Assembly: GCA_958450325.1 (NCBI GenBank)
Contig: OY288254.1
Span: 32,683,577 to 32,747,576 of the forward strand
Origin: Agrostemma githago
Taxonomy: Eukaryota > Streptophyta > Magnoliopsida > Caryophyllales > Caryophyllaceae
Direction of reading: 5' to 3'
DNA: 64,000 nucleotides
The position numbers and the translations under genes were made by a program. Positions 24,764 to 35,559 of the stretch are shown here, piece by piece. A model generated the notes under the pieces. That model had not been told where the DNA came from, did no database searches, and was given only the letters and a program-made list of their open reading frames with translations. Every line of letters begins with the position of its first letter. Within the stretch, counting starts at the first letter, position 1.

Positions 24764-25066
24764 GTGGAGATGGCAAGTAGCTTGGATACTATAGATGAGC
24801 TCAAGACTGATGCCCAAATAAGGATGGCCTCCTACAGACAGACAGTCGCCAAAAGTTACAACAAGAATGTCAAAGTCAGAGTCCTGCAGGAGGGAGACCT
24901 AGTTCTCAGAAAAGTGTTCCAGAACACCAGAAACCAGCGAGCAGGAAAATTCGCCTACAATTGGGAAGGGCCCTACCAAATAGAGAAAGTAGTTGGGAAC
25001 GGAGCCTACCAACTTATGACCATGGAGGGAAAAATCATCCAAAACCATGGAACATCGTACAACTAA
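24764..25066 (+). pseudogene. Tat integrase C-terminus
   Basis: This is in the same frame as the preceding ORF, after the TAG at 24761-24763 (expected glutamine codon). It contains VLQEGDLVLRKVF and WEGPYQIEKVVGNGAYQL, the GPY/F-type C-terminal module of gypsy integrases. The ORF ends at the natural stop just before the 3' untranslated part. Confidence 0.87.
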
Positions 25067-26241
25067 AGGAATACTTCTTCTAAATGGGCCATAGCCGCCA
25101 GCAATCTGGGCCACTGCCGCCAGAAACGTGGCATCTATTCTGCCAGGTGCACCTCCACCGGAACCCAGGTTCAATCTTTTCAAACCTTGCAAACGTATAT
25201 TTAAATTTTCCTGTCTTTCTTCTGTTTCCTTTACTTTCTTTTCGCAAAATTTAAATTTTTTCCGCATATTTAAAGATACGTCGTCAAAAATTTTCTGCAT
25301 CAATATTCGTCAATATTTAAATCTTTTCGTCAATATTCGTCAATCTTTTCCAGCCGTCAATATTCGTCAATTTGTTTTTCGTTAATATTTAAATCTTTTT
25401 ACATGTGTCTTTAAAATTTAATTTTCTTTTGCATCAAAGTTTGATTTTCTTGTTGCATACATTTTCAAAATTTGATTTTCTTTCTTCGTATATTTCGAAA
25501 TTCGATTTTCTTCCACATACGTCTTCAAACATTGCGCCCCCCGTCTTTGCCAAATTTTATCATTTTTCCTAAATTAAGAACTGGTGACTAATCTGGTGGA
25601 GTGCACATACAATTTCTACAGAGGCGTGTGTCTTGTGACTAAGTGCCTACAATCGGGACATTACAGTCTCCTGCGCCACTTAGCACCCACGCAAAGCGTG
25701 GCACCTCCGACACAGTGGGCGAACTAAACCCCAGGCCACCACTATATCAAAGGTCGACCATATAAACATAAGGCATGCATACAACAGAAGGTAGTTAGAC
25801 AAAACTACAACAAACGATTACAATCAAACGCAAACAATCACGATCAAAAGCAAAAGATTACGACCTTCTGTTAAGGCACGAAGTGCCACAAAATACTAAC
25901 ACACTTCGCTCCCCTGAGCAAAGGCAAGGTCACCACATAAATTTTTTGCAAACACTAACAGAAGTTCACACCACGCATGGTTCACAAGCCGAAGACAAAG
26001 TTCAACAAAAGAGGAGTAGCATCACTCCATCAGAAGTTGATCCACAACCTAGACATTCTCCTCTGGTGGAGGCGGAACTGTAGCAGATCCTCCTATAGAA
26101 ACCTGGGTCTCTGCTGAACAGTAACAGAACCTCTCCCAGGATCATCAACGACGTCCTCCTGATCCACACTCTCTTGCCCATCAGCCTCCTGATCAGCAAT
26201 GGGGAAATCAACGGACTCCTTCAAAATCCTCCGCCTCCACA
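25067..26241 (+). other. Tat 3' non-coding region
   Basis: T-rich sequence with short irregular repeats of TCGTCAATATTCGTCAAT between 25270 and 25390. I see no sense-strand domain. The right part may hold the decayed downstream half of the antisense ORF described next. Confidence 0.6.
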
Positions 26242-26577
26242 TCAGAAAGAGCATCCAGACTCCTCCGCTAACAATCTGCGAACCGAGCTCAACTCCTTCA
26301 GAGAACCCTTTTCTAGCACAAACCTGGGACCAGGAAGCAGCATCTGATCCAGGAAAGTCATATCCTCTGCAGACTTGGATGTACCAAAGCCTTCAGGAAA
26401 TTTGAGCACCACTCCAGCAGGAACCTCATCAACGAATCTGGGGGCAGAATAAGAGGTAGACTCAGAAAGGTCTGCCACCAGAGGTCCACTTTCTGCAGGA
26501 GTAATTTCTGAGAAAGGGGACGGATTACACCTTCTCCTAGAACCAGCAAGGCCAGCTGAAGCAGAACCAACTACCTA
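26242..26577 (-). pseudogene. antisense ORF between pol and 3' LTR of the Tat element
   Basis: About 112 codons are open on the minus strand with no ATG in the open part. The composition looks like coding sequence (FVDEVPAGVVLKFPEGFG, then FLDQMLLPGPRFVLEKGSLK). Tat elements such as Grande are known to carry an antisense ORF in this position, and the wording resembles that class from memory. A stop at about 26242 cuts it, and it may continue in another frame to about 26000. Function is unknown. Confidence 0.6.
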
Positions 26578-26621
26578 CAACTGAAGCAAACGGAAATTCT
26601 CGCCTAAGATGAGCTTAGTCG

Positions 26622-26638
26622 GAAATTTGGGGGCATTT
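26622..26638 (+). promoter_or_regulatory. Tat polypurine tract
   Basis: A G-rich run, AAATTTGGGGGCATT, directly precedes the 3' LTR. This is the expected site for plus-strand DNA priming. Confidence 0.7.
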
Positions 26639-27428
26639 GTTCGGGCCAAAAATTTGCACCTTTGGAATGCAACGTGGCATGATACGAGTGGACGGTCAAA
26701 AAGTCAAAAAGTCAAGGGTCAATAACAAAAGGGTTCTCGGTCTACGGATGAAAGTCAAAACCAAAGACTAAAATACGGAAGTCAAAAGTAGTCAAAAACC
26801 GTCAAGTCGAGCAAACCAGAGGTAAAATACGATGACAGGCTGAACAAAACATAAGGTTAAGTCAAACCATGGGCCACTTAATCAAGCAGGCCCAACAAAC
26901 AAGAGGAAGAACCTAGTCCTAATAAGAGAGAAGGGGCAACATCTATCCCTAAAGAAGAGGAAACCCTCCTACATACTAGGAGGAGAAGGAGGAATTGACC
27001 ATAACACTCATAGCAATTATCAAGCAATAAAGGGCAATAATTGCTCCACATTAAGGAGCAATAAAGAGGGAAGAGGGAGAAAGGCCATATAAAGAGGAAA
27101 GAGAGGAAGAAGAGAGGGGGCATCTCAGTACACCAACTCAAAGCATACTCCATACCAAAATTCCGACAAACAATCTTAGATAAAATATTTATTTGTATTC
27201 CTTTCTTCGTTCTTTTCCATTGATAGTGAAACTTTGGTGGGATTCCGACTCCCCCCGCGGTTTTTCCCACATCGGGTTTTCCGCGTCATCAAAACATTGT
27301 GTGTCGTCCATTTTCTTTCATTGTTCTTTGCTCGCTAGGTTCGTCCCGATTCCGTTGACTCATAGTTATAGGAAGATCGCTTTAACCCACAACCAAAATC
27401 GTAGACCTGGTAAATTTTTACCAAAACA
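26639..27428 (+). repeat. Tat element 3' LTR
   Basis: 790 bp, TGTTCGGGCC...ACCAAAACA, then target duplication ATCGT. It differs from the 5' LTR by scattered substitutions and a 7-bp duplication (AAAAGTC) near 26700. Its last 248 bp are copied again at 28526-28773. Confidence 0.94.
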
Positions 27429-27723
27429 ATCGTTTATTACCTTAACGAAGGGATCGGAAAGAGGATTATTTTGACGATAAAAATGATGCGATCGAGGCTC
27501 GAATTAAGCAAAAGTCAGCCTAGGAGAGGATAGGAGTGTCACGGCCAGAAATGAAGAAGGAAAAAGATGTTGTAATATTTTTTTGGTAATGCTCAAAATG
27601 AATGTAGAGTAAAGGAGGAGAAGAGGGTTACTACACTTAAAGAGCATAAATGATAGTAAAATAGTTGAAGAATCCTAAGTGCATCTAGACAAATATGGCT
27701 GGCCAAAGGGATAAGAAGAGGAG

Positions 27724-28507
27724 TGATCCGAATAAGGAAGCAACAACAAATCAGGATTTCAATGAGCTCACACTAGCTCCAAATGGTCCAAGTTCAAGCC
27801 CCTTAGTCCCTCCTTCAAGTCTAGTAGTGTGCCTTCTTCAAGTGCTAAACTAGCTCCTGTGAACACCTACTTGGACTGAATAAAAGAGCTGAAACACACA
27901 TTGCTCTATTCTGATTTCCAAGTTCAAATAACAAGCAATTGGAGTTATTGCTTTCATACATGAATAAGACTCATTCACACCTCCAACCAGCCAAAGCACA
28001 CCAAGAGAAAAGCACCAGATTTGGAGTATAACTAGAGGATGAATTTAGTCATTTTAGTTCAATGTATTTACTTTGTTTTTATCACTTAGTAGTTTGTATC
28101 CTTTAATGAGGCTTGACTATTCTGGTTGGAGCCTCATTTGGGACGTGTTGTTTGGCTATAAATAGCCAAACACTTGATGAATAAAGCATTCAACTTTCAT
28201 CAAACAAATCTGAGTTAAGCTTTGCTTTTCTTTCCGTCTTTGTAGTTCACAAGACAAAGTATTAGAGTTAGTCGCGTTACAAGCTCTATACTCGCTATTT
28301 CAATCGAGTGTTTGAATTAGCACCCGCTTTGTTGAGGTATAGGTCTATCTCACTTAGCACACCATCCTTGGTTACGTTCTATCATCCCTTACGACAACTT
28401 TTCCATTCTGATTTCGTTACTTTATTTCATTCATTTCGATTTGCTATCAATCACCAAATCATTTGTTCAGAGTTCTTTCTAACTCACATCGTTAGTGGTA
28501 TCAGAGC
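27724..28507 (+). repeat. LTR plus primer site of a truncated gag-protease-family element (J)
   Basis: The LTR is 27724-28491, starts TGATCCGAATAAGG and ends CACATCG. It is followed by TTAG and the Met-tRNA primer site TGGTATCAGAGC (28496-28507). It is a diverged relative of the 781-bp LTRs at 50354 and 53516. The TATA box lies inside a 22-bp dyad, 28150-28171. After 18 more bases the element breaks off at 28525. No 3' LTR is present. Confidence 0.85.
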
Positions 28508-28525
28508 TTTGGCCTTCCAAAGATG

Positions 28526-29067
28526 TAAAATATTTATTTGTATTCCTTTCTTCGTTCTTTTCCATTGATAGTGAAACTTTTGTGGGATTCCGACTCCCCC
28601 CGCGGTTTTCCCACATCGGGTTTTCCGCTTCATCAAAACATTGTGTGTCGTCCATTTTCTTTCATTGTTCTTTGCTCGCTAGGTTCGTCCCGATTCCGTT
28701 GACTCATAGTTATAGGAAGATCGCTTTAACCCACAACCAAAATCGTAGACCCGGTAAATTTTTACCAAAACAATCGTTTATTACCTTAACGAAGGGATCG
28801 GAAAGAGGATTATTTTGACGATAAAAATGATGCGATCGAGGCTCGAATTAAGTAAAAGTCAGCCTAGGAGAGGATAGGAGTGTCACGGCCAGAAATGAAG
28901 AAGGAAAAAGATGTTGTAATATTTTTTTGGTAATGCTCAAAATGAATGTAGAGTAAAGGAGGAGAAGAGGGTTACTACACTTAAAGAGCATAAATGATAG
29001 TAAAATAGTTGAAGAATCCTAAGTGCATCTAGACAAATATGGCTGGCCAAAGGGATAAGAAGAGGAG
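28526..29067 (+). repeat. second copy of the segment 27181-27723
   Basis: This 542-bp segment repeats 27181-27723 with about six differences. It includes the end of the Tat 3' LTR, the target duplication and about 290 bp of flank. It arose after the Tat insertion. It then continues into native flank (TAGGAAGAGC) exactly where the first copy is interrupted by LTR J. Confidence 0.93.
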
Positions 29068-29673
29068 TAGGAAGAGCTTGAGTAGTAAAGTCTCAATTCA
29101 ATGAAAAGAAAAGAATCCTATGTTTACGGTTTAATGTGATAAAATGAAACGTATTAATAAAACGTAGTTAAATTATGACAAGAAGCTTTGTCGGTCCAAA
29201 ATATCAGGAAAAGGTCTCAAATGATTTATAAGTTGATAAAAAGTATAATCGTAAAATAGTTAAAGGCGTTTCAAAGCAATTCGAGTAAACCTCGCGTTAG
29301 AAAATAATTATTTACGAAACTTTGTATTAAAATCATAAATGGCTTAATTTTTTCAAATAAAAATATTTACTACTTGAAAATATTATATAAATGTATTTAA
29401 ACGTTTTTAGGAAAAGAAATAACTTAAATCCGAGCTTAAAAACGTCTATTCAAAGAGAAATAGAATTTTTCGCGGAAAATTAATTAGTTTACGAAGAAAA
29501 TCAAATAAATAGATTTAAAAGAATTAAAATCTTTTAAAATAAAAATAAATATCATTAAACTCAAAATTGAAGATAATCTTGGAAAAATGATGAAACATGA
29601 GCCAAAATGTGATAGAGTTATAACGATGTCATAACGGAAAGAATAAAAAGGCTAGGAAAATAGCGGGTGTTAC

Positions 29674-31364
29674 AGTTTTTTCGAAAAAATTTAAAAAATT
29701 CCTAAAAATTTGAAAATTTACATAAAAAACCAAAAAGATTTTCTTTTGTGTCTTTTTCTTTTGAGTCTTTGTGGCGTATTTTTGTTGTGTTGTGTGTTTT
29801 GCTCCCCCGATTTCCTTTTAGGTTGCGCGATCATCGATAAGTTTCAAAAAAGCTCAAGACATCCGGTAATATCCCCACATTTCTTTGTCCTTTTTCCTTT
29901 TTGTGGAGTTTGGAGGGTGTGTTGTGATGGTGTGTGCTCGCTTGGAGCTTTTTGAAGTTGTAGTGGATGTGGTGACTTGTTTGGAAGTTTCGGTGTGGTT
30001 ATTGTTTATTTTGTGTGTTTGTTTGTTTGTTTTGTTTGGTTTTGTTGTGTTTGTCTGCTTTCTTTCGTTTTTGTTGCGTCTTTGTTTTGTCTTGTTTAGT
30101 TTGTGTCTTGTGTAATAAATTTTTTTCGAAAACCCAGTTTTGAGGCTAGTGCGCAAGTGTTTACTTTCCCTTTTTAGTGACACGAATCGATTCTTGAACT
30201 TTAGTCTAGTAGAATGACTTTAAATCAATAGTTTCGTTGGTTCTTTACCTTGTATCCACCTAGTCTACTAGGGATTTACTGCGGGATTTGCATTTTGACC
30301 ACTTTGTCCACCCACGGAGTGAAAAAGCCTTGGTTGCCGAGTCCCGTCTCTTAGGTGACCTTGTTCGAAATTGTTTAATTATTCCAAGTTTCCCCCTTTT
30401 TCCCTACCTTCTACACATTTCCACAAATAAGTTGCATTTTGTCGAGGTTTCTATACTTGGTTTGTGATGAATGCCTACAAAACAAAATTTAGCCAAAAGG
30501 GCAAACCAAGTCAAAAAGAAAAAAGAAAGAAAGAAAAGAAAGAAGAAAAAGAAAATGCACAACAAATCAAAAACAAAATAGAAAAGAAGGAAAAGAAATG
30601 GCATAGAAAATCAAAAGCAAAATACAAAAGAAAAATGCCAAAGAAAATCATCTCACAAAAAAATTCTCACCCCCTCAAAAATAAGCCTTTTACCGATTGT
30701 TATCGTGAAGAGCCTACCAAAGGACCGAGTCCCTAGGAAGGATGATAGCGGTAATGGTCGGTCTTCCCTCACTTTGCAACCATATTCACCTTTTTACTTG
30801 GACTAGTTGGACGATTTTGGAGCATGCGACGACCCTCTTGGCATATCACTAAAGGGGGCGGGGTTTCACTTTACCCACAGTGTCGACTAACTCTGTGGTT
30901 CATCCTTTTTCCATCCCGCCTATCGTCCCGTAGTACGTTCTTAGAAAGTTAGGAGGAACTAGGTAAGTTACCAACGTTTTTATTGCTTTGTTGTCATACT
31001 ATTAGGGTTTTGTCCATATCGATTTGCGCTATTAGCTTGAGAACGTTATCACTTGCCTCGAGTCCCTAACCGGTGTTTCTTTCACCGCTTTGTTGAGGGA
31101 AGCGGTATTTATTTCTTCTTGGATGCAACCGATTGTTTGTTTGTTTGTTTGTTTGTTTGTGTGTTTGCGTGTTTGGTTGTATCCACAGTTTTGTCGCAAG
31201 ACCTTACTTGCCTTGCGGAGAGCACCTTTCCTCTAAGTTTTTTCGCGTGAGTTGAAAGGGCGTAGGGTGCGCTAATACCCGCTCGTCTAGTATTTTAGTT
31301 CTTTTTAGTTTAGTAGTTAGTTCGTGCTTACTCGAGGGCGAGTAAGGGTTAAGTGTTGGGGAGT
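29674..31364 (+). mobile_element. 3' internal part of a non-autonomous Athila-like element (B)
   Basis: The sequence matches the 3' internal regions of elements C (42640-42968, 54838-57833) and D (minus strand, 44495-46260). It includes a Lys-codon-rich A/G stretch at 30490-30650, a (TTTG)n run at 31133-31160 and a polypurine tract (AAGTGTTGGGGAGT) before the LTR. It holds no gene that I can support; the Lys-rich ORF at 30464-30736 is low complexity. The 5' half is missing, replaced by the long-LTR element. Confidence 0.85.
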
Positions 31365-32968
31365 TGATAAGTGTGTTTTGTAGTACTTATTCCTTGTGTT
31401 TGGTCCCGGTTTCTCTTGTGGAATCGCTCTTTGGAGCGGTTTTCGAGGCTACTTACACTTCTTCTAGTTTGTTTTAGGTTCCTAAGGCCTATCTTGAAGA
31501 AATGGAACGATTCCGACTCGATTCCGACTCGTTTCCGACGCATTTGGAGCCAACGAAGAGAAGCAACGATCACTCGGTGGCTTAGACTCGATCCCGAGCC
31601 CTTGGGACCCATTCCCGAACACCGAGAATCGATAAGAAGCCTAGGAATAGCAAGTAGGGACCTATGAGACCATATTTGAAGCCTACAAGACCCATCCCGG
31701 TCGAGAAAACATCCATCACGACCGGGATGAAGTGCAAAGCAAACAGCGGACTATGACTGCCCATCCCAGTCGGGATCATCCCCATCCCGGTCGGGATCAG
31801 TCTCTTCCCGACCAGGAAGACCATAACACCGCCCGGTGTTATGCATGATCCCGGTCGGGAACACTCCATCCCGGTCGGGATGCCCCTTTTCCCCGTCGGG
31901 AAGGGCCCAATCGGGGTTGTCTTCACTTTTCCGCCTCCCTTATTCTTGTAACCCTATATATACCCCCCCCTCTTGTATTGTTAGATTATCTTATGAAACC
32001 CTAGACTACTTTTAGGTTAGATTAGCTTAGATTAGTGTAGATTAGCTTAATCCCTCTTTAATTACTCTTTAGTCTTAGTTTAATCTAGTTAGTTACTCTT
32101 GTATTATTGGGATTCTTGAAGAATCTACCAATCTTGACAACATTGGTGGATGTTTGGTTATTCTTTTATGCAAGTGTTCATCTTTTCCATTCCTTTCAAG
32201 TTGGTATAATCTTTCTTCTCCCTTTACTTTTAATCTTTCATATTTAATCAAGTTTTCATCTTTGTTTATATTTGTTGTTCATCCTTGTTCTTCATTATGA
32301 ATGTTTTGATTCTTGTGTTGGTTTCTATTGTTAGTGTTAGTCTTAGTTTAGATATGTGAGAGTAGTTATCCCCTAAGGTTAGTAGGGGGATTGGGTGTGA
32401 TTAGGGATGATTAGGGTGAGATGGGTGGTACTAGTTGTTGTTTTTGTTGATTCCTATTTGCCTTGCACTCTAGATGTTTGATGAAATGATTGTGAGACTA
32501 GAGATGATCAATCCTTGTTTTTCTTGCCTCTTCTCTTGTATGTGTTTGTTTGGTTGGTTGGTTTGGTTCCCTCATTAGTAGCGAGAGCGTGGTGAGGATG
32601 ACCCCTAGGCTGTTTAAGTAGCGAGAGCCCGATCGTAACCTAGGCTACGAAAGCATGCTAGCACCCCCGTTTCCTTCTTTTGGTCTCCTTGGCATCCATG
32701 AACCCGACTTAGCCCTAGTTTTCCTTCTTGTTAATCTTTGCTTCCATTAGTCATTAGTTGCTTATTTTATCTTCCTTTTTCGTGTTTTAGACCTAGTTTA
32801 GTCAATAGCCATCACCCTAGTTTAGCTTGTCTCGGACCTAGTCTTGGACCATAGCACCCATTAGTGTAAACCCATTTTCCGTCACTGTGGATTCGACCCG
32901 ACTTGCCCTATCTACCCAGTTAGGTTGGTTTTACTTGTTGGTGGGGATCCACGGCAAATCCCCTCCAT
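31365..32968 (+). repeat. 3' LTR of element B
   Basis: About 1.6 kb, TGATAAGTGTGTTTTGTAGT to about CCCTCCATTA. The expected end is ...CCATCA, so the last bases are altered or cut. It is homologous to LTR A throughout. Confidence 0.88.
31694..31970 (+). promoter_or_regulatory. LTR B promoter: nine dyads, TATA box and C-tract
   Basis: Sites start at 31694, 31714, 31763, 31784, 31804, 31823, 31847, 31867 and 31889. Eight are CCCG-NN-CGGG types, some with one decayed arm. The site at 31823-31842 is a different dyad, ATAACACCGCCCGGTGTTAT. The TATA box is at 31955-31962 and eight C follow. Confidence 0.7.
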
Positions 32969-33241
32969 TAGGTGGTTGTCCGGTCGGGTCGATTTAAATC
33001 CGTTAGACTGTGCATTGGGGCTCGTCAGCCAAGGTTTAGGACTCATACCTGACGTCTTCGTTTGTGGTTGCTTGCTTGGGCCCGGGCCGTTGCTCGTTGT
33101 CTTGTTCTTGATTATTTGTGCGCGCGCTCTCTGTCTTCTTTGATTTTTTTAAGGTTTTGTTTAATTTTAAGCGCTTTTATGTGTTAGGTGTAAATGTATT
33201 TGTTTTTGCTTGGGATGCTTGTGAACCCTTGATGATACACA
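32969..33241. other. non-coding Tat-like debris before the minisatellite
   Basis: I see no ORF or domain. The sequence is GC-richer than its surroundings and leads directly into the tandem repeat. Confidence 0.45.
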
Positions 33242-34560
33242 ACGTTCGAGGGCGTTAGTCTCCACTCGAGCGGTCGTCTTTGGAACGCTTATGACCCCTA
33301 GGACAAGGTAACATGATATAAAACTATCTAAGTGCGTTGGTCTCCACTCGGATAGCTGTCTTTCGGGATGCCTCTAACCCCTACGACAAAATAAAGTGAT
33401 ATAAAACTACTCGAGGGCGTTAGTCTCCACTCGAATAACTATTTTTCGGGTTGCTTCTGACCCCTAGGACAAAATTGTTGTTGCTGTGCCTCCGGGATAA
33501 CTCAGATCCCTTGGGCAAAACTCCTCGAGGGCGTAAGTCTCCACTCGAATAGCTGTCTTTCGGGATGCTTCTGACCCCTAAGACAAAATTGTTGTTGTTG
33601 TGCCTCCGGGATAACTAAGATCCCTTGGGCAAAACTCCTCGAGGGCGTCAGTCTCCACTCGAGTCGCTATCTTTCGGGATGCTTATGACCCCTAGGACAA
33701 ATTTGCTGCTGCTGTGCCTCCAGGATCACTAAGATCCCTTGGGCAAAACTCCTCGAGGGCGTCAGTCTCCACTCGAATAGCTGTTTTTCGGGTTGCTTCT
33801 GACCCCTAGGACAAAATTGTTGTTGTTGTGCCTCCGGGATAACTCAGATCCCTTGGGCAAAACTCCTCGAGGGCGTCAGTCTCCACTCGAGTAGCTATCT
33901 TTCGGGATGCTTCTGACCCCTAGGACAAAATTGTTGTTGCTGTGCCTCCGGGATCACTAAGATCCCTTGGGCAAAACTCCTCGAGGGCGTCAGTCTCCAC
34001 TCGAGTAGCTATCTTTCGGGATGCTTCTGACTCCTACGACAAAATTGTTGTTGATGTGCCTCCGGGATCACTAAGATCCCTTGGACAAAACTCCTCGAGG
34101 GCGTCAGTCTCCACTCGAGTAGCTATCTTTCGGGATGCTTCTGACCCCTAGGACAAAATTGTTGTTACTGTGCCTCCGGGATCACTAAGATCCCTTGGGC
34201 AAAACTTCTCGAGGGCGTCAGTCTCCACTCGAGTAACTGTCCTTCTGGATGCCTCTGACCCCTAGGACAAAATTACTGTTGTTGTGTCTCCGGGATCACC
34301 AAGATCCCTTGGGCAAATTGCTGTGCCTCCGAGATAACTCAGACCCCTCGGGCAAATTGCTGTGCCTCCGGGAAACTCAGATCCCTCGGGCAAATTGTTG
34401 TGCCTCCGGGATAACTCAAACCCCTCGGGCGAATTGTTGTGCCTCCGGGATAACTCAGATCCCTCGGGCAAATTGTTGTGGCTCCGGGATAACTCAGACC
34501 CCTCGGGCGAATTGCTTTGCCTCCGGGATTACTCAGACCCCTCGGGCAAATTGCTGTTTG
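33242..34560. repeat. hierarchical minisatellite (82, 114 and 39 bp periods)
   Basis: Unit starts at 33242, 33324 and 33407 give periods of 82-83 bp. Starts at 33407, 33521, 33635, 33749, 33863, 33977, 34091 and 34205 give an exact 114-bp period. Starts at 34316, 34355, 34393, 34432, 34471, 34510 and 34549 give 38-39 bp. The 114-bp unit is a 65-bp part (CTCGAGGGCGTCAGTCTCC...) plus a 49-bp part (GTGCCTCCGGGAT...), and the second part alone forms the 39-bp array. Short ORFs across it are by-products. Confidence 0.95.
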
Positions 34561-35559
34561 TTTACTTGTTTTAGTGAAATGCTGGTGTTATGCGTTTGTC
34601 TTAGTTAATTTTGTTTCGCAGGCTTGTCTTATTTTGTTCGGGTTTGTTCTTGCTTTTGTTTTAATCTTGGTTTTGAGTTTGCTCAGAGTTTGCTTATGTT
34701 AATCTTGGTTATTTTTTTGTTACGCATCCGGATGCAGCGTTAAGTGCTTGTTTCATTAGTCGAGAGTGCATCATCGATGTTAATTAGTAGTTGTCTTGTT
34801 TTTGTTGTTTTGCTTTGTCTTAGTAGGTGCATGTGTATTGTCTTTGAGTTGCGTTTGTTTTGCTTTTAAAATATTAGTGTTGACGTGTAAGCCTTTTGCA
34901 TTAGTTCTTGGGCCTGCATTTGCTTATTGAATTATTCTGGGAATGTGCTAAAATAATAATTCCCTTGGGATGTGAATTGAGTGTGCTTAGGAACTTGCTA
35001 GGATAACAGATTTCTTTAAGTGCCTTGGGATTGTAGATCGATTTGTTTTGTTTGCCTTATACGCGGTCAAGTGCGAGCATCCTTATTGATCGTGGTTCTC
35101 GCGTTTGTTTATTGCTGGGGGTCGATTTCGACTAGAGGAGGTTTTAAGGCTTTCTTTATGAGTTGGAATTTACTCATAATTCCCTCGATTGACATCTAAG
35201 ACGGTGTGTGCTTGTCCGGTTAGGTTTCCGACGGGGATTGAATGGAGGTTGGCTCGGGCTAAGAGTACGGCGGGATAGTATTCGTTGGAGAATGCGCCGG
35301 TGAACTAGCTGCGCCTTGCAGATGTAAGTTTCTTTCTTATAGTTTGTTTTAGTAGCTCCCAATGTTTAGGATTATTGAAGTGTTGGTTTTGGTTTTACCG
35401 CTTGTTTTGTCTTATGGTCTAGTGTTTGATTCGCTTTTATTTTAGTTGGCCGATTTGGCTGATGTTGTTCAGCCCCCAGACTTCCCCTTGACACTGCTCA
35501 GGGTCGATGTGGCTGGGCTTGCCTTTACGTAGCCTCTTTTCCCGTGTTCTACTGAGGAG
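34561..35559. other. non-coding stretch with the 218-bp repeat (34705-34923)
   Basis: T-rich sequence contains the second copy of the segment seen at 11394-11611. Near 35440-35558 an open frame (VVQPPDFPLTLLRVD) leads into the next gene model but is cut by a TAG near 35528. Confidence 0.6.

Larger units (their letters stand above)
18111..27428 (+). mobile_element. complete Tat-type Ty3/gypsy retrotransposon
   Basis: 9318 bp, with LTRs at 18111-18893 and 26639-27428, a primer site, gag, protease, RT, two RNase H domains, integrase, an antisense ORF and a polypurine tract. The 5-bp target duplication ATCGT flanks it at 18106-18110 and 27429-27433. The two LTRs differ at many sites and by one 7-bp duplication, so it is older than the element at 50354. 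Multiple stops and frameshifts make it inactive. The extra RNase H assigns it to the Tat lineage. Confidence 0.96.
15494..29673 (-). repeat. very long 5' LTR (about 3.5 kb) split by insertions
   Basis: On the minus strand it starts TGTAACACCCGC at 29673 and ends GGGGATTACA at 15494, next to a Met-tRNA-like primer site. Native pieces are 15494-18110, 27434-27723 and 29068-29673. The rest is a Tat element (18111-27428, target duplication ATCGT), an LTR fragment (27724-28525) and a duplicated flank (28526-29067). The start is typical of Tekay/Del-type gypsy LTRs as I know them, but no pol is present to confirm it. Confidence 0.75.

Noticed and set aside
30464..30736. Lys/Glu-rich ORF, also seen as Phe/Ser-rich ORFs at 45186-45589
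   Set aside because: Produced by A/G-rich or T/C-rich microsatellite in the 3' internal region of elements B, C and D; not conserved as protein.
33242..34560. Centromeric satellite
   Set aside because: Only about 1.3 kb, changing period and embedded in transposon debris; too short and irregular to call a satellite block.
34249..34608. 119-codon ORF with repeated CLRDNSDPSGKL-like units
   Set aside because: It is the translation of the 39-bp minisatellite; every frame that lacks a stop in a 39-bp unit stays open.
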